Shown: one piece after another, positions 1 through 6,534 of the stretch
Position numbering within the stretch: position 1 is the first letter of the stretch
Layout: each line of letters starts with the position of its first letter
Assembly (NCBI GenBank): GCA_039920305.1
Contig: JBDSEA010000084.1
Location: 1-19,834, forward strand
From: DASRAJ01 sp039920305
GTDB lineage: Bacteria > Bacteroidota > Bacteroidia > Chitinophagales > UBA10324
Length of the DNA stretch: 19,834 bases
Direction: 5' to 3'
The notes under the pieces: generated by a model
What the model saw: the letters and a program-made list of their open reading frames with translations, nothing else
The model's database searches: none
What the model was told of the DNA's origin: nothing
Position numbers and translations under genes: made by a program

Positions 1-925
1 CAGGTGCGAGTTGAAAGGAACCAACGACTCCACCGGCACTGCCTAAGTTAAGATTTGATGCAAGAATAATTGCGGGATCACCGGAGCTTAAATCCCATTG
101 ATGAACTTCGTTATCCGGATTTGCACCACTGTAAAGTATCTGGCTGTTGGATGAAAATTCCAGGCCGTATGTTTGACTGTAGGTGGTCGCAAGACCAATG
201 TGGTTTGAAAATTCACCAGTGATATTATCGAAATCAAATAACTCGACTGTTTGGTTCATTGGTGCGCTGTAGCTTGCCATGGCCGCCCGCTTCCCGTCAG
301 GTGAAAATTGAAGCTGACCGATGTTGCCGCCGAGTATATTTCCAACAGTAGAAGATACCGGTGTAAGTGTTACTCCGGCACTCGTAACCAAAAAGGCCTG
401 GAAAACCGCATTATTGTTTTGATGAATAGCTACCCAGATGTCTTCACCATTCCCCGATCGTACCCCTGCAAGTTTTTCACCGCAACTTGAAGTGAGTAAA
501 ATATTCTTGGTTGCCGTTATATCACCCAATCCGCTTTGCAGGGTCATATCCACTTCACTGTAATGAGCAGAGCTTCCATCGCATACAAATATGTAATAGA
601 TCGAGCTGCTGGCGGGCTTTGGAACAATCAATGCTGATTGAGTGCTTGAATAATTTCCAAGCATTCCATTTGAATTGGGCATGATCGCATGATTTTTATT
701 CCACGCACTTAGTCCATCAGTATAAAATAGGAGATCTCCATTTGCATCGGCAATGGAAGCACTGCCTTCCCATTGACTCATGGCGCTGTTATTAGTTACC
801 ACCGGAGCCCCGGTGTTGAATTCCAGTGATGCATTGTAACCGAAATACCATTGCCACGTTTGCTTCTGTGCATGAAGTGAAGAAAAGGTAAGCAGAATTA
901 CAGAGAAGAGTAAAGCTTTTTTCAT
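1..925 (-). CDS. Secreted propeller-like protein, N-terminal part (cut by left edge)
   Basis: The frame opens at an ATG at 925 and stays open for 308 codons to the window edge, so the C-terminus is missing. The first 20 residues (MKKALLFSVILLTFSSLHAQ) are a typical Sec signal peptide with cleavage expected after HA. The mature part begins WQWYFGYNASLEFNTG and then has the phrases GDLLFYTDGLSAWN and STQSALIVPKP. These are characteristic of a large Bacteroidota group of secreted WD40/TolB-like beta-propeller proteins, which usually end in a T9SS sorting or gliding-motility C-terminal domain; that end is not visible here. Later segments such as LQFSPDGKRAAMASYS look like propeller blades. It starts 9 bases after the stop of the Kelch gene and is probably co-transcribed with it. 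The family match is from memory of conserved phrases; substrate and role are unknown. Confidence 0.85.
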   Translation of the reverse strand, partial: MKKALLFSVILLTFSSLHAQKQTWQWYFGYNASLEFNTGAPVVTNNSAMSQWEGSASIADANGDLLFYTDGLSAWNKNHAIMPNSNGMLGNYSSTQSALIVPKPASSSIYYIFVCDGSSAHYSEVDMTLQSGLGDITATKNILLTSSCGEKLAGVRSGNGEDIWVAIHQNNNAVFQAFLVTSAGVTLTPVSSTVGNILGGNIGQLQFSPDGKRAAMASYSAPMNQTVELFDFDNITGEFSNHIGLATTYSQTYGLEFSSNSQILYSGANPDNEVHQWDLSSGDPAIILASNLNLGSAGGVVGSFQLAP

Positions 926-934
926 GTGAAATAT

Positions 935-2620
935 TTATAGCGTTAAAAAAATTTTTGCTGTTACATTAAGTTTCCCGGTTTTTATTTTGATGAAGTAAAT
1001 CCCCCGAACAGCCGCATCTAAATTAATTTCCTTTCTCCAATCAACAGAAGAAATTATTTCTGAGGAAGAATATACCAGATTTCCAAGGGTGTTAAAGATT
1101 TCAATTACAGCTTCATTTTCACTAATGACATGAGGGATTTCTATCATGAAAATTCCTTGTGAAGGATTGGGATATACCATAACAACCGGATTATCTTTTT
1201 CCGTGGTTTCAATTATGGAAGTTGGAATACCGCATTCAATACCTGCAGGACAAAGCGAGTCAGGTTTGAATTTCCATAGATCACTGTAAAACTGATTGGC
1301 TGCTGTGGTTCGAGAGCCTCCGAAGAGCCAGAAATTACCATCTTCATCCTGCCAGGCTCCGGCACCCATGCGTGAAGGAGGCAGATTGACTACATCAGGG
1401 ATTCCTTGTTTTCCGTAATTCCCGTCATTATTAGTAAAAAGCGTTCCTCCGGCGAAACTCCAGATTTTTTTTACAGTTGAATAGACCCATAAATCATTGA
1501 GCGAGTTTATTGTTCTTTGACCGCCAAACAGCCAAAGGTTATCACAGTCATCAATCCATGCAAGGCGATTTTCCCATCTTCCTTTCGGATAAAAGTTGTG
1601 TGAGGTATCGCATAGCGCACCGGAAACACCAAGGGTACTGTCAATGCTTCCGCTTTGCCACGCCCATTGATTAATCGCAGGATCGTATTGCCAAAGATCT
1701 GCCCAGTCATCCCCAATTAAATCATTATGACCCCCGAACATCCAGAACTTACCCAGGGCATCCTGCCATGCGCAATGTGCAAATCTTCCGCCTGGAGTAT
1801 TAGTAAATGCAAATACATATTGAGTTCCCGGATTTGGAAGCACGTTAGCAATTGTATCACCGCTCATCCATTCCCATGAATTGGTGGAAATATCGAAGCG
1901 CCACATATCGTTACCATCATTTTTCAGGTGATTGTCGCGCGTACCACCATAGAACCACAGTCCCGTTGAATCAGTCCAGTTCGCAGTGACTTCCATCCGT
2001 GAACCAGGAGTTTTGGTTGAATCAGGAACTCCAAATAATCCATAATGGGAAGTATCTTCCGGATTACCTTTCATCCATGTCCATTTGTTTGATAGAATAT
2101 TGTATCGCCACAGATCAGCAAGCATGTTGGGAGCATTCGGATTAAGACCATACCCCTTACCGCCAAACATCCATAAATCACCATCGGCATCAACCCAGGA
2201 TGCACCGCCCCAGCCTCTGCATCCGGGGAAATTATTAATGGAAGGAATGCCCATAACACCATAACTCGCGGGAAGGTTGGGAGTTTTAGTACCAAATACC
2301 CATGTCCATTTATTCGTATTCACATTGTACCGCCACATATCCCCAAGGAATTCTGATGTTCCATAACCACCATAAATCCAGAAGTTTCCATCGGGGTCTG
2401 TCCAACTGGTGGGGCTGTATCGTGCAGGTGGATAGTTTGCTGAATCAGTAACACCAATTTCGCCGTAATGGCCTGCTGAGTTGAAAGTGGAATCACCTCT
2501 CATCCAGGTCCATTCACCCTGTTGCGCCTTGCAGGTAGGCAGGAAGATTAAAAAAGAAAAAATGATTCCCGTGAATAGGGATAAAATAAAGTAGAAAACG
2601 GTACTGCGGTATACTTTCAT
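935..2620 (-). CDS. Kelch-repeat beta-propeller protein with T9SS type A sorting domain
   Basis: This is a 561-residue exported protein. An N-terminal hydrophobic segment of about 33 residues acts as signal peptide (end near CKA-QQG). The body holds six repeats, each with a W-x-D-x-x-G-x-[FL]-W-[MLI]-[FY]-G-G core, then D-[LM]-W-x-[YF] and a closing W; examples are GNFWIYGGYG, GDLWMFGGKG, GKFWMFGGHN, DNLWLFGGQR and GNFWLFGGSR. Double glycines followed by spaced aromatic residues are the Kelch signature, and six copies suggest a six-bladed propeller. Residues 482-561 are a sorting domain starting VYPNPSQG, with the usual NTLGNLVY and GIYFIKIK elements, so the protein should cross the outer membrane through T9SS and be anchored or released. 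It sits between an orphan sorting-domain fragment (6 bases upstream) and another secreted protein (9 bases downstream). Ligand unknown; no enzymatic residues can be named. Confidence 0.9.
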   Translation of the reverse strand: MKVYRSTVFYFILSLFTGIIFSFLIFLPTCKAQQGEWTWMRGDSTFNSAGHYGEIGVTDSANYPPARYSPTSWTDPDGNFWIYGGYGTSEFLGDMWRYNVNTNKWTWVFGTKTPNLPASYGVMGIPSINNFPGCRGWGGASWVDADGDLWMFGGKGYGLNPNAPNMLADLWRYNILSNKWTWMKGNPEDTSHYGLFGVPDSTKTPGSRMEVTANWTDSTGLWFYGGTRDNHLKNDGNDMWRFDISTNSWEWMSGDTIANVLPNPGTQYVFAFTNTPGGRFAHCAWQDALGKFWMFGGHNDLIGDDWADLWQYDPAINQWAWQSGSIDSTLGVSGALCDTSHNFYPKGRWENRLAWIDDCDNLWLFGGQRTINSLNDLWVYSTVKKIWSFAGGTLFTNNDGNYGKQGIPDVVNLPPSRMGAGAWQDEDGNFWLFGGSRTTAANQFYSDLWKFKPDSLCPAGIECGIPTSIIETTEKDNPVVMVYPNPSQGIFMIEIPHVISENEAVIEIFNTLGNLVYSSSEIISSVDWRKEINLDAAVRGIYFIKIKTGKLNVTAKIFLTL

Positions 2621-2626
2621 CGCGCG

Positions 2627-2917
2627 TTATTTTGAAATGATGAATGTAAAATTCCCGCTGAAATGTGCAGAATTTATTTGAAGAAAATATACACCTGTTG
2701 CAAATTCATAGAGGTTAAGTTGTTTTGATGCTTGTTCACCATTAAATTTCTCCCATGAGAAATATACAATTTGACCAAGTGTATTCAATATACTCATGGA
2801 ATAAATATCCCCGGAAAACAGATTGTGTCGGTGTTCTTCCTGAGTTTCATTTGTAGTTATTAATGAAGAAGAATAACCTGATGGAGGTAAATCCGTATAC
2901 CATTCAATGTTCATCAT
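2627..2917 (-). CDS. Orphan, partly decayed T9SS sorting-domain fragment
   Basis: This 96-residue frame has no signal peptide and no catalytic or binding domain. Its last ~64 residues align by eye with a T9SS type A sorting domain: FSGDIYSMSILNTLGQIVY, then FATGVYFLQIN and a final TFIISK. The usual YPNP start is replaced by RHNL before FSG, so the hallmark motif is damaged. An in-frame stop lies five codons upstream of the ATG, and the upstream DNA shows no continuation as a cargo domain on this strand. I infer the tail of a T9SS cargo gene whose body was lost; a sorting domain without a signal peptide could not reach the periplasm. The frame ends 6 bases before the Kelch gene, so it may still be transcribed as the first cistron of that run. 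Confidence 0.5.
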   Translation of the reverse strand: MMNIEWYTDLPPSGYSSSLITTNETQEEHRHNLFSGDIYSMSILNTLGQIVYFSWEKFNGEQASKQLNLYEFATGVYFLQINSAHFSGNFTFIISK

Positions 2918-3125
2918 AAATAATTGATATTAACCATTATGAGCACAACGTATCATTCAAAGTTCTGCATCTTCAAGACACTTTCAAAATTTATTTCAAT
3001 TTGGTTAAGTTGGTTTTTGGTAACACATCAGGAATGCGATATCTGGTACAATAAACATTCTTTGCATAATTCCGGCAACCCAATATCATCCGAACAAATT
3101 TTTGTTAGAATGTTTGCAAAAAAAT

Positions 3126-3358
3126 ATGAAGCAGGTATTGTTTGTTATTGCCCTCCTGACTACTTATTCAACGGGGTTTTGCGAGCTTTGTGACACTCCG
3201 GTTATTTTTCAGATACTTCATTAAATGATTTAAAAGCTGATTCTTTTATTCAAACAATTCCGGCAGAAATACCCGGACTTCAAAAAGAAAAGGATGCACG
3301 GACATCTCTTGGCATGTTTACAACTCCGGATGGCGGAGCAGGGTTAAGATTCGCCTAA
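3126..3358 (+). pseudogene. Small secreted protein, frameshifted
   Basis: An ATG at 3126 opens a frame with a clear signal-peptide-like start (MKQVLFVIALLTTYSTG), but it stops at 3222 after 32 residues. The next frame is open across the break and continues to a TAA at 3356 with protein-like composition (SDTSLNDLKADSFIQTIPAE and so on). Adding one T to the five-T run at 3205-3209 fuses the two into one 77-residue exported protein. A hairpin with a T-run follows at 3402-3432. The most economical reading is a small exported-protein gene with a one-base deletion, either real or a homopolymer sequencing error. No family was recognised. An overlapping 89-codon frame (2924-3193) has no protein-like character. 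Confidence 0.4.
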
Positions 3359-3401
3359 TCATTGTCTGAAAGATGATTCTTGTTTAGGGGGATAAATAAA
3401 T

Positions 3402-3432
3402 AAACCACCTAATCAATTGAAGCGGTTTTTTT
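3402..3432 (+). terminator. Likely rho-independent terminator, possibly bidirectional
   Basis: AAACCAC at 3402-3408 pairs with GCGGTTT at 3422-3428 with one mismatch, giving a 13-base loop, and seven T follow from 3426. It lies 43 bases after the end of the broken small gene and faces the tail of the minus-strand PepSY-like gene, which ends at 3451. On the minus strand the same stem is followed by TTTATTTATTTA, so it may serve both. The stem is short, so confidence is moderate. Confidence 0.45.
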
Positions 3433-3450
3433 GTTTAATTGAATTATTGA

Positions 3451-3843
3451 TTATTTAGGATCAACATAATCACCATTGGAATCGAATCTGATCCATTTAC
3501 CATCCACCCACACCTGGTATGACTTTTCACCCGTAGGAGAATTTAATTGATAAACCCGGTCATAGGTTTTATCAGTATAATTTTTCTTCAAATAAGCTGA
3601 AGATTTGCCGGGCAGTGTACTGTTTTCAACCTGAATACCGGTACCCTTTATTTTCCCGTTGCTATCAAACATCACCTGCTCTTCCATATTATTTTTACCG
3701 GGATAACGTGCCATATATCCTGAACTGCTTTTATACCAAACGGCATCCTGCCTTTCAGGATATTTTTCATTGAATGTGCTGTTGATATTCGCATGAATAT
3801 CTCCTTTTTGTAATTCACTTTGTTTCGTATTCCAGTAATCCAT
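3451..3843 (-). CDS. PepSY-like domain protein, intact frame downstream of the stop
   Basis: This is the 130-residue open part of the interrupted gene, starting at the first ATG after the in-frame TAA. It has two half-repeats: an N-terminal FNEKYPERQDAVWYK segment with VMFDSNGKIKGTG, and a C-terminal segment of a short helix (AYLKKNYTDKTYDRV), strand SYQVWVDGKW and FDSNGDYV. The order helix, then W/Y strand, then F-D-x-x-G turn resembles the PepSY-like (BLIP-fold) periplasmic proteins common in Bacteroidota; their function is poorly defined. There is no convincing ribosome binding site before 3843. As it stands the product would lack a signal peptide, so I treat the full-length reading as the ancestral gene. 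Domain assignment is by eye. Confidence 0.5.
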   Translation of the reverse strand: MDYWNTKQSELQKGDIHANINSTFNEKYPERQDAVWYKSSSGYMARYPGKNNMEEQVMFDSNGKIKGTGIQVENSTLPGKSSAYLKKNYTDKTYDRVYQLNSPTGEKSYQVWVDGKWIRFDSNGDYVDPK

Positions 3844-4038
3844 TTCATTGCCGCTCTGCTTCAGGTTAGTAATTTGATTCGCATTCTTTCCTGCTGCAGG
3901 AGTTGTTGTGTTGGTGTTTCCAGTTGTACCGCTGGGGTTTTGATTGGTTCCATTGGTATTTTAATTATTCTCATTGGTTTGACCAAATACAGAGTGTAGG
4001 CCTATAGCAAGCACTATGCTGAAAATTGTTTTTTTCAT
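3451..4038 (-). pseudogene. PepSY-like secreted protein interrupted by an in-frame TAA
   Basis: Read from the ATG at 4038, the frame encodes a signal peptide (MKKTIFSIVLAIGLHSVFG, cut before Q) and the residues QTNENN, then meets TAA at 3961-3963 as codon 26. Beyond that codon the same frame runs unbroken to its natural stop at 3451, first through an Asn/Thr/Gly-rich linker (NTNGTNQNPSGTTGNTNTTT) and then a folded-looking domain. The join is seamless because both sides of the stop are Asn/Thr-rich. One base change of CAA to TAA would explain it, leaving an original 195-residue protein with Gln26. Either the gene carries a nonsense mutation or the base is a sequencing error. If real, only a 25-residue peptide would leave the first start, and the domain could be made only by internal initiation, without export. 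Confidence 0.7.
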
Positions 4039-4134
4039 TATCGTATGTCTTTGTTTATAGCATTCATCGAATTAAATGCCGCATCATTATGCATGATTAA
4101 AATGCCCGTATTTTAAAAGGAAGAGAAACGTACT

Positions 4135-4245
4135 TTAACCCGGATTTTTTAGTCGAAAGAGGACAAAATTTCAACTGCTTTGCAGTAGAAAATCTTACGA
4201 AAGGATCATAACTAAATTGAGTTCTACGGAAAAATCTGGGTTTAA
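4135..4245. repeat. Inverted-repeat element with central hairpin (MITE-like or structured RNA)
   Basis: The ends are imperfect inverted repeats: TTAACCCGGATTTTTT followed by AGTCGAA at 4135-4157 matches the reverse complement of 4222-4245 (which reads TTAAACCCAGATTTTT then CCGTAGAA) apart from a one-base gap and a few differences. Near the middle, ACTGC (4174-4178) and GCAGT (4182-4186) form a tight hairpin with a three-base loop, flanked by TTTC and GAAA. Terminal inverted repeats around a hairpin in about 110 bases fit a miniature mobile or REP-like element. No transposase is present and no target-site duplication is obvious. Confidence 0.45.
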
Positions 4246-4321
4246 GAGTGAGGTAAATTTTTTCTCTAATCGTAGAAAACATTTTCAATTTCAAATATTT
4301 CAGATATAAGCCGTATTCCTT

Positions 4322-4358
4322 AAAAAAAGAAACCGGCGCATTGACTTGCGCCGGCTTC
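4322..4358 (-). terminator. Rho-independent terminator of the DUF4331 gene pair
   Basis: CCGGCGCA at 4333-4340 pairs perfectly with TGCGCCGG at 4347-4354 around a six-base loop, and GAA/TTC extend the stem after one mismatch. On the minus strand the stem is followed by TTTCTTTTTTTA. It begins about 40 bases after the stop codon at 4400, the right place and orientation to end the DUF4331 transcript. Confidence 0.9.
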
Positions 4359-4399
4359 TAAGAAAACACACACACACTATTCTTTGTGTTACCTGCAAA

Positions 4400-6505
4400 C
4401 TACTTCACATGAGTGATCTTCATCACGCTATGGGTGATACCATTATTCTGAATGGTAGCTACATAAACACCTGCAGCCAATGATGACTCTGGTTTCCATG
4501 TAGATACGTACGATCCTGATTTTTGATTCTTATCAAGTACTGTAGCAATTAAATTCCCTGAAAGATCATATACACGGATGGTCACACGCGCATCAGATGA
4601 AATATGGTATTTGAAGTTAGTAAGCGTTGTGAAAGGATTTGGATAATTCTGACCTGCAACCACCTCGGGTTGACCGATCTGCAATCCACCTGCTCTCATT
4701 CCACCCGCCATTACTACAGGACCACTGCATTTTCCATATCCAACCCATGGCACCTGCACATAGGGGAATTCAGAGCGAAATGTTGTATCATTCTTCTCAA
4801 TGCCGGTAGTATAAGAGAGAACATCTACAAGCTGGGGTGTAATAGGATCTTCACCAATTGTATAGTCATCATAGAACAACCCAATGGCAGCAAGAACAAT
4901 TCCGCCTACCGCTTGTAACTCAATGCGGGTTACATCATCCTCCAGGCGTCTTCCATTTGGAAAGCCATCCATATTGGGGATAAACTGGATATCGGTATTA
5001 GCATACTGCGGATCTGTTAAGCCAAGCACTGCAGCCTGTAATAGACCTTCAGAACTAAAGTTAGGATCATCACGCGGTGTAACAGGAACCGCCATATTCA
5101 ACCGGAGCATATCACCAAAAGTGGGTAAAAAGTTATTGATGAAAGGCTTGCCGGGTGATAGAGGATTGCCTACATCCTTGCCAGTGGCTAACTGATAAGG
5201 CGGCAGGTTAGGAACACCTGTGTGGAAGATCGGAAGAAGATCTACTGAGCGGGGCTCACCCGGACGAAGCAGGTAATTTCCATAAAGTGCAGGATCCAGG
5301 GCAGTACCAAAGGTTGCAGGATTGTTATAAAGCACATACAATCCGTCATTGTAATTTGTAAAATTCACGTTACCCAGTATTGTTGGTGAAGAAGTCTGAA
5401 TTTTCAAGCTATCAAACAAGGCCGGTACGAAAGGTCCAAACTGTGCAGAATCCATATACAAAGCCAGTTCAGGATTGGTGAAGTATTCATCAAATTCACC
5501 GCTTGCATCAGCATCATAGGGTGATTGTGAATTCCAATGATCTTTATCTCCAATCGGAATAACAGCCTCATTTGTCAAAGGCATGCCAAGGCGGGAAATC
5601 TGAACATAATTGCCGTCAGTTCTTACCTTTACGGTACTGTCTTTTAAAACGAGAGTACGCACTTTGGGGCGGCTTGCAGACGCCCAAACACCAATAACGT
5701 AATTACCATCCAGAATGTTTTGTGCACTTCCAACTCCTTTATGATCTTTCTGAAGTGCCGAGATTGGAATCTTCATTGCAATAACATGAACATTGCGGCA
5801 GGCGAGTGCATCCTGAGGAGCATTTACACCTGTTCCTCCTGCTCGTGTCATTCCCAGATCGAAAATACCCCCCAGATCAACAAAGAAAGGATCATCAGCA
5901 GGACCACAATAGATCACTTCATTGTCTCCGTTTCCGTTTTCCTTCTTCACAGCATTCATGAAAAGGGTTTCGTAAGTAGTTCCTAAACCCAGAACCGGAT
6001 CTTCAATAGAGCGGGGTCCGATATTAGGCGGAGGCACTTCCCTGTAATTAGCAATCGTGACCCATGGGCCACCTGCAATACTTTTCTGACATTTATAGGT
6101 CTGCTTGTTGTTTTCCAGGCCCAGGCGAATGTCAAAAAAGGTGGTAGGATCCTCATTAATGGTTTTGAAAGTAAAGCGATAGGTAATATCATCACCAATG
6201 GTTGCAGCATTGTTCTTCACGTGAATATCATAGGCAACATCTTTACCGAACACATAATAGTTCGGTCCGCCATGAGGTAATTCCGCAGGAACATATCCGG
6301 CAATTATGTTAATGTAATTGGTATCACTGGGATCCCGGAAGGCATACACATCAGTGTTGTCTGCAGAGGGATCATTGGAGATTAACGGTGCTTCGCGGTG
6401 ACTTGATGCCTGTATGTCAGAATGTTTCATTCCCAGGTACATCAATCCTCCCACCACTACCAGCACTGCCATCACCTTGAGCGAATTGTTTATGATTGAT
6501 CTCAT
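4400..6505 (-). CDS. DUF4331 protein with T9SS type A sorting domain
   Basis: Read from the ATG at 6505 this is a 701-residue exported protein. The frame is open from a TTG three codons earlier, but ATG is preferred. A hydrophobic segment (NNSLKVMAVLVVVGGLMYLG) precedes a likely cleavage site at DIQA-SSHREAP, leaving the DUF4331 hallmark SSHREAPLI at the mature N-terminus, followed by DPSADNTDVYAF. The domain (PF14224, function unknown) covers roughly residues 35-580 and includes GRRLEDDVTRIELQAVGG. After a short spacer (GGMRAGG) a sorting domain starts NYPNPFTT and ends in GVYVATIQ...KITHVK, so this copy should be surface-delivered. It begins 29 bases after the stop of a close paralogue, forming a tandem pair that ends at the terminator at 4322-4358. 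DUF4331 proteins have no established reaction, and none is proposed here. Confidence 0.9.
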   Translation of the reverse strand: MRSIINNSLKVMAVLVVVGGLMYLGMKHSDIQASSHREAPLISNDPSADNTDVYAFRDPSDTNYINIIAGYVPAELPHGGPNYYVFGKDVAYDIHVKNNAATIGDDITYRFTFKTINEDPTTFFDIRLGLENNKQTYKCQKSIAGGPWVTIANYREVPPPNIGPRSIEDPVLGLGTTYETLFMNAVKKENGNGDNEVIYCGPADDPFFVDLGGIFDLGMTRAGGTGVNAPQDALACRNVHVIAMKIPISALQKDHKGVGSAQNILDGNYVIGVWASASRPKVRTLVLKDSTVKVRTDGNYVQISRLGMPLTNEAVIPIGDKDHWNSQSPYDADASGEFDEYFTNPELALYMDSAQFGPFVPALFDSLKIQTSSPTILGNVNFTNYNDGLYVLYNNPATFGTALDPALYGNYLLRPGEPRSVDLLPIFHTGVPNLPPYQLATGKDVGNPLSPGKPFINNFLPTFGDMLRLNMAVPVTPRDDPNFSSEGLLQAAVLGLTDPQYANTDIQFIPNMDGFPNGRRLEDDVTRIELQAVGGIVLAAIGLFYDDYTIGEDPITPQLVDVLSYTTGIEKNDTTFRSEFPYVQVPWVGYGKCSGPVVMAGGMRAGGLQIGQPEVVAGQNYPNPFTTLTNFKYHISSDARVTIRVYDLSGNLIATVLDKNQKSGSYVSTWKPESSLAAGVYVATIQNNGITHSVMKITHVK

Positions 6506-6534
6506 AATGTTCAAAGTTTTTTTGTGTTAAAAAA

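Larger units (their letters stand above)
4039..4399. other. Non-coding interval between PepSY-like and DUF4331 genes
   Basis: No believable gene was found. A 65-codon minus-strand frame (4097-4294) lies across the inverted-repeat element and has none of the hallmarks of a real protein. The interval contains that element, the terminator of the DUF4331 genes, and the upstream region of the PepSY-like gene, in which I see no clear TAnnTTTG box. Confidence 0.6.

Noticed and set aside
935..2620. Lipoprotein signal in the Kelch protein (LPTC)
   Set aside because: The residues before Cys do not fit a lipobox well (Pro at -2, Thr at -1), and a T9SS sorting domain makes ordinary Sec cleavage near CKA more likely.
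2924..3193. An 89-codon plus-strand open frame
   Set aside because: Composition is unlike a real protein and it overlaps in another frame the signal-peptide start at 3126, which is the better candidate.
4097..4294. A 65-codon minus-strand open frame
   Set aside because: It coincides with the inverted-repeat element at 4135-4245 and its codons are explained by the repeat arms; no signal, domain or ribosome binding site.
6506..6514. TTG start for the sorting-domain DUF4331 gene
   Set aside because: An ATG three codons downstream gives a complete signal segment. The TTG lies in the string CTTTGAAC, which also occurs before the lectin gene and looks more like upstream signal than coding sequence.
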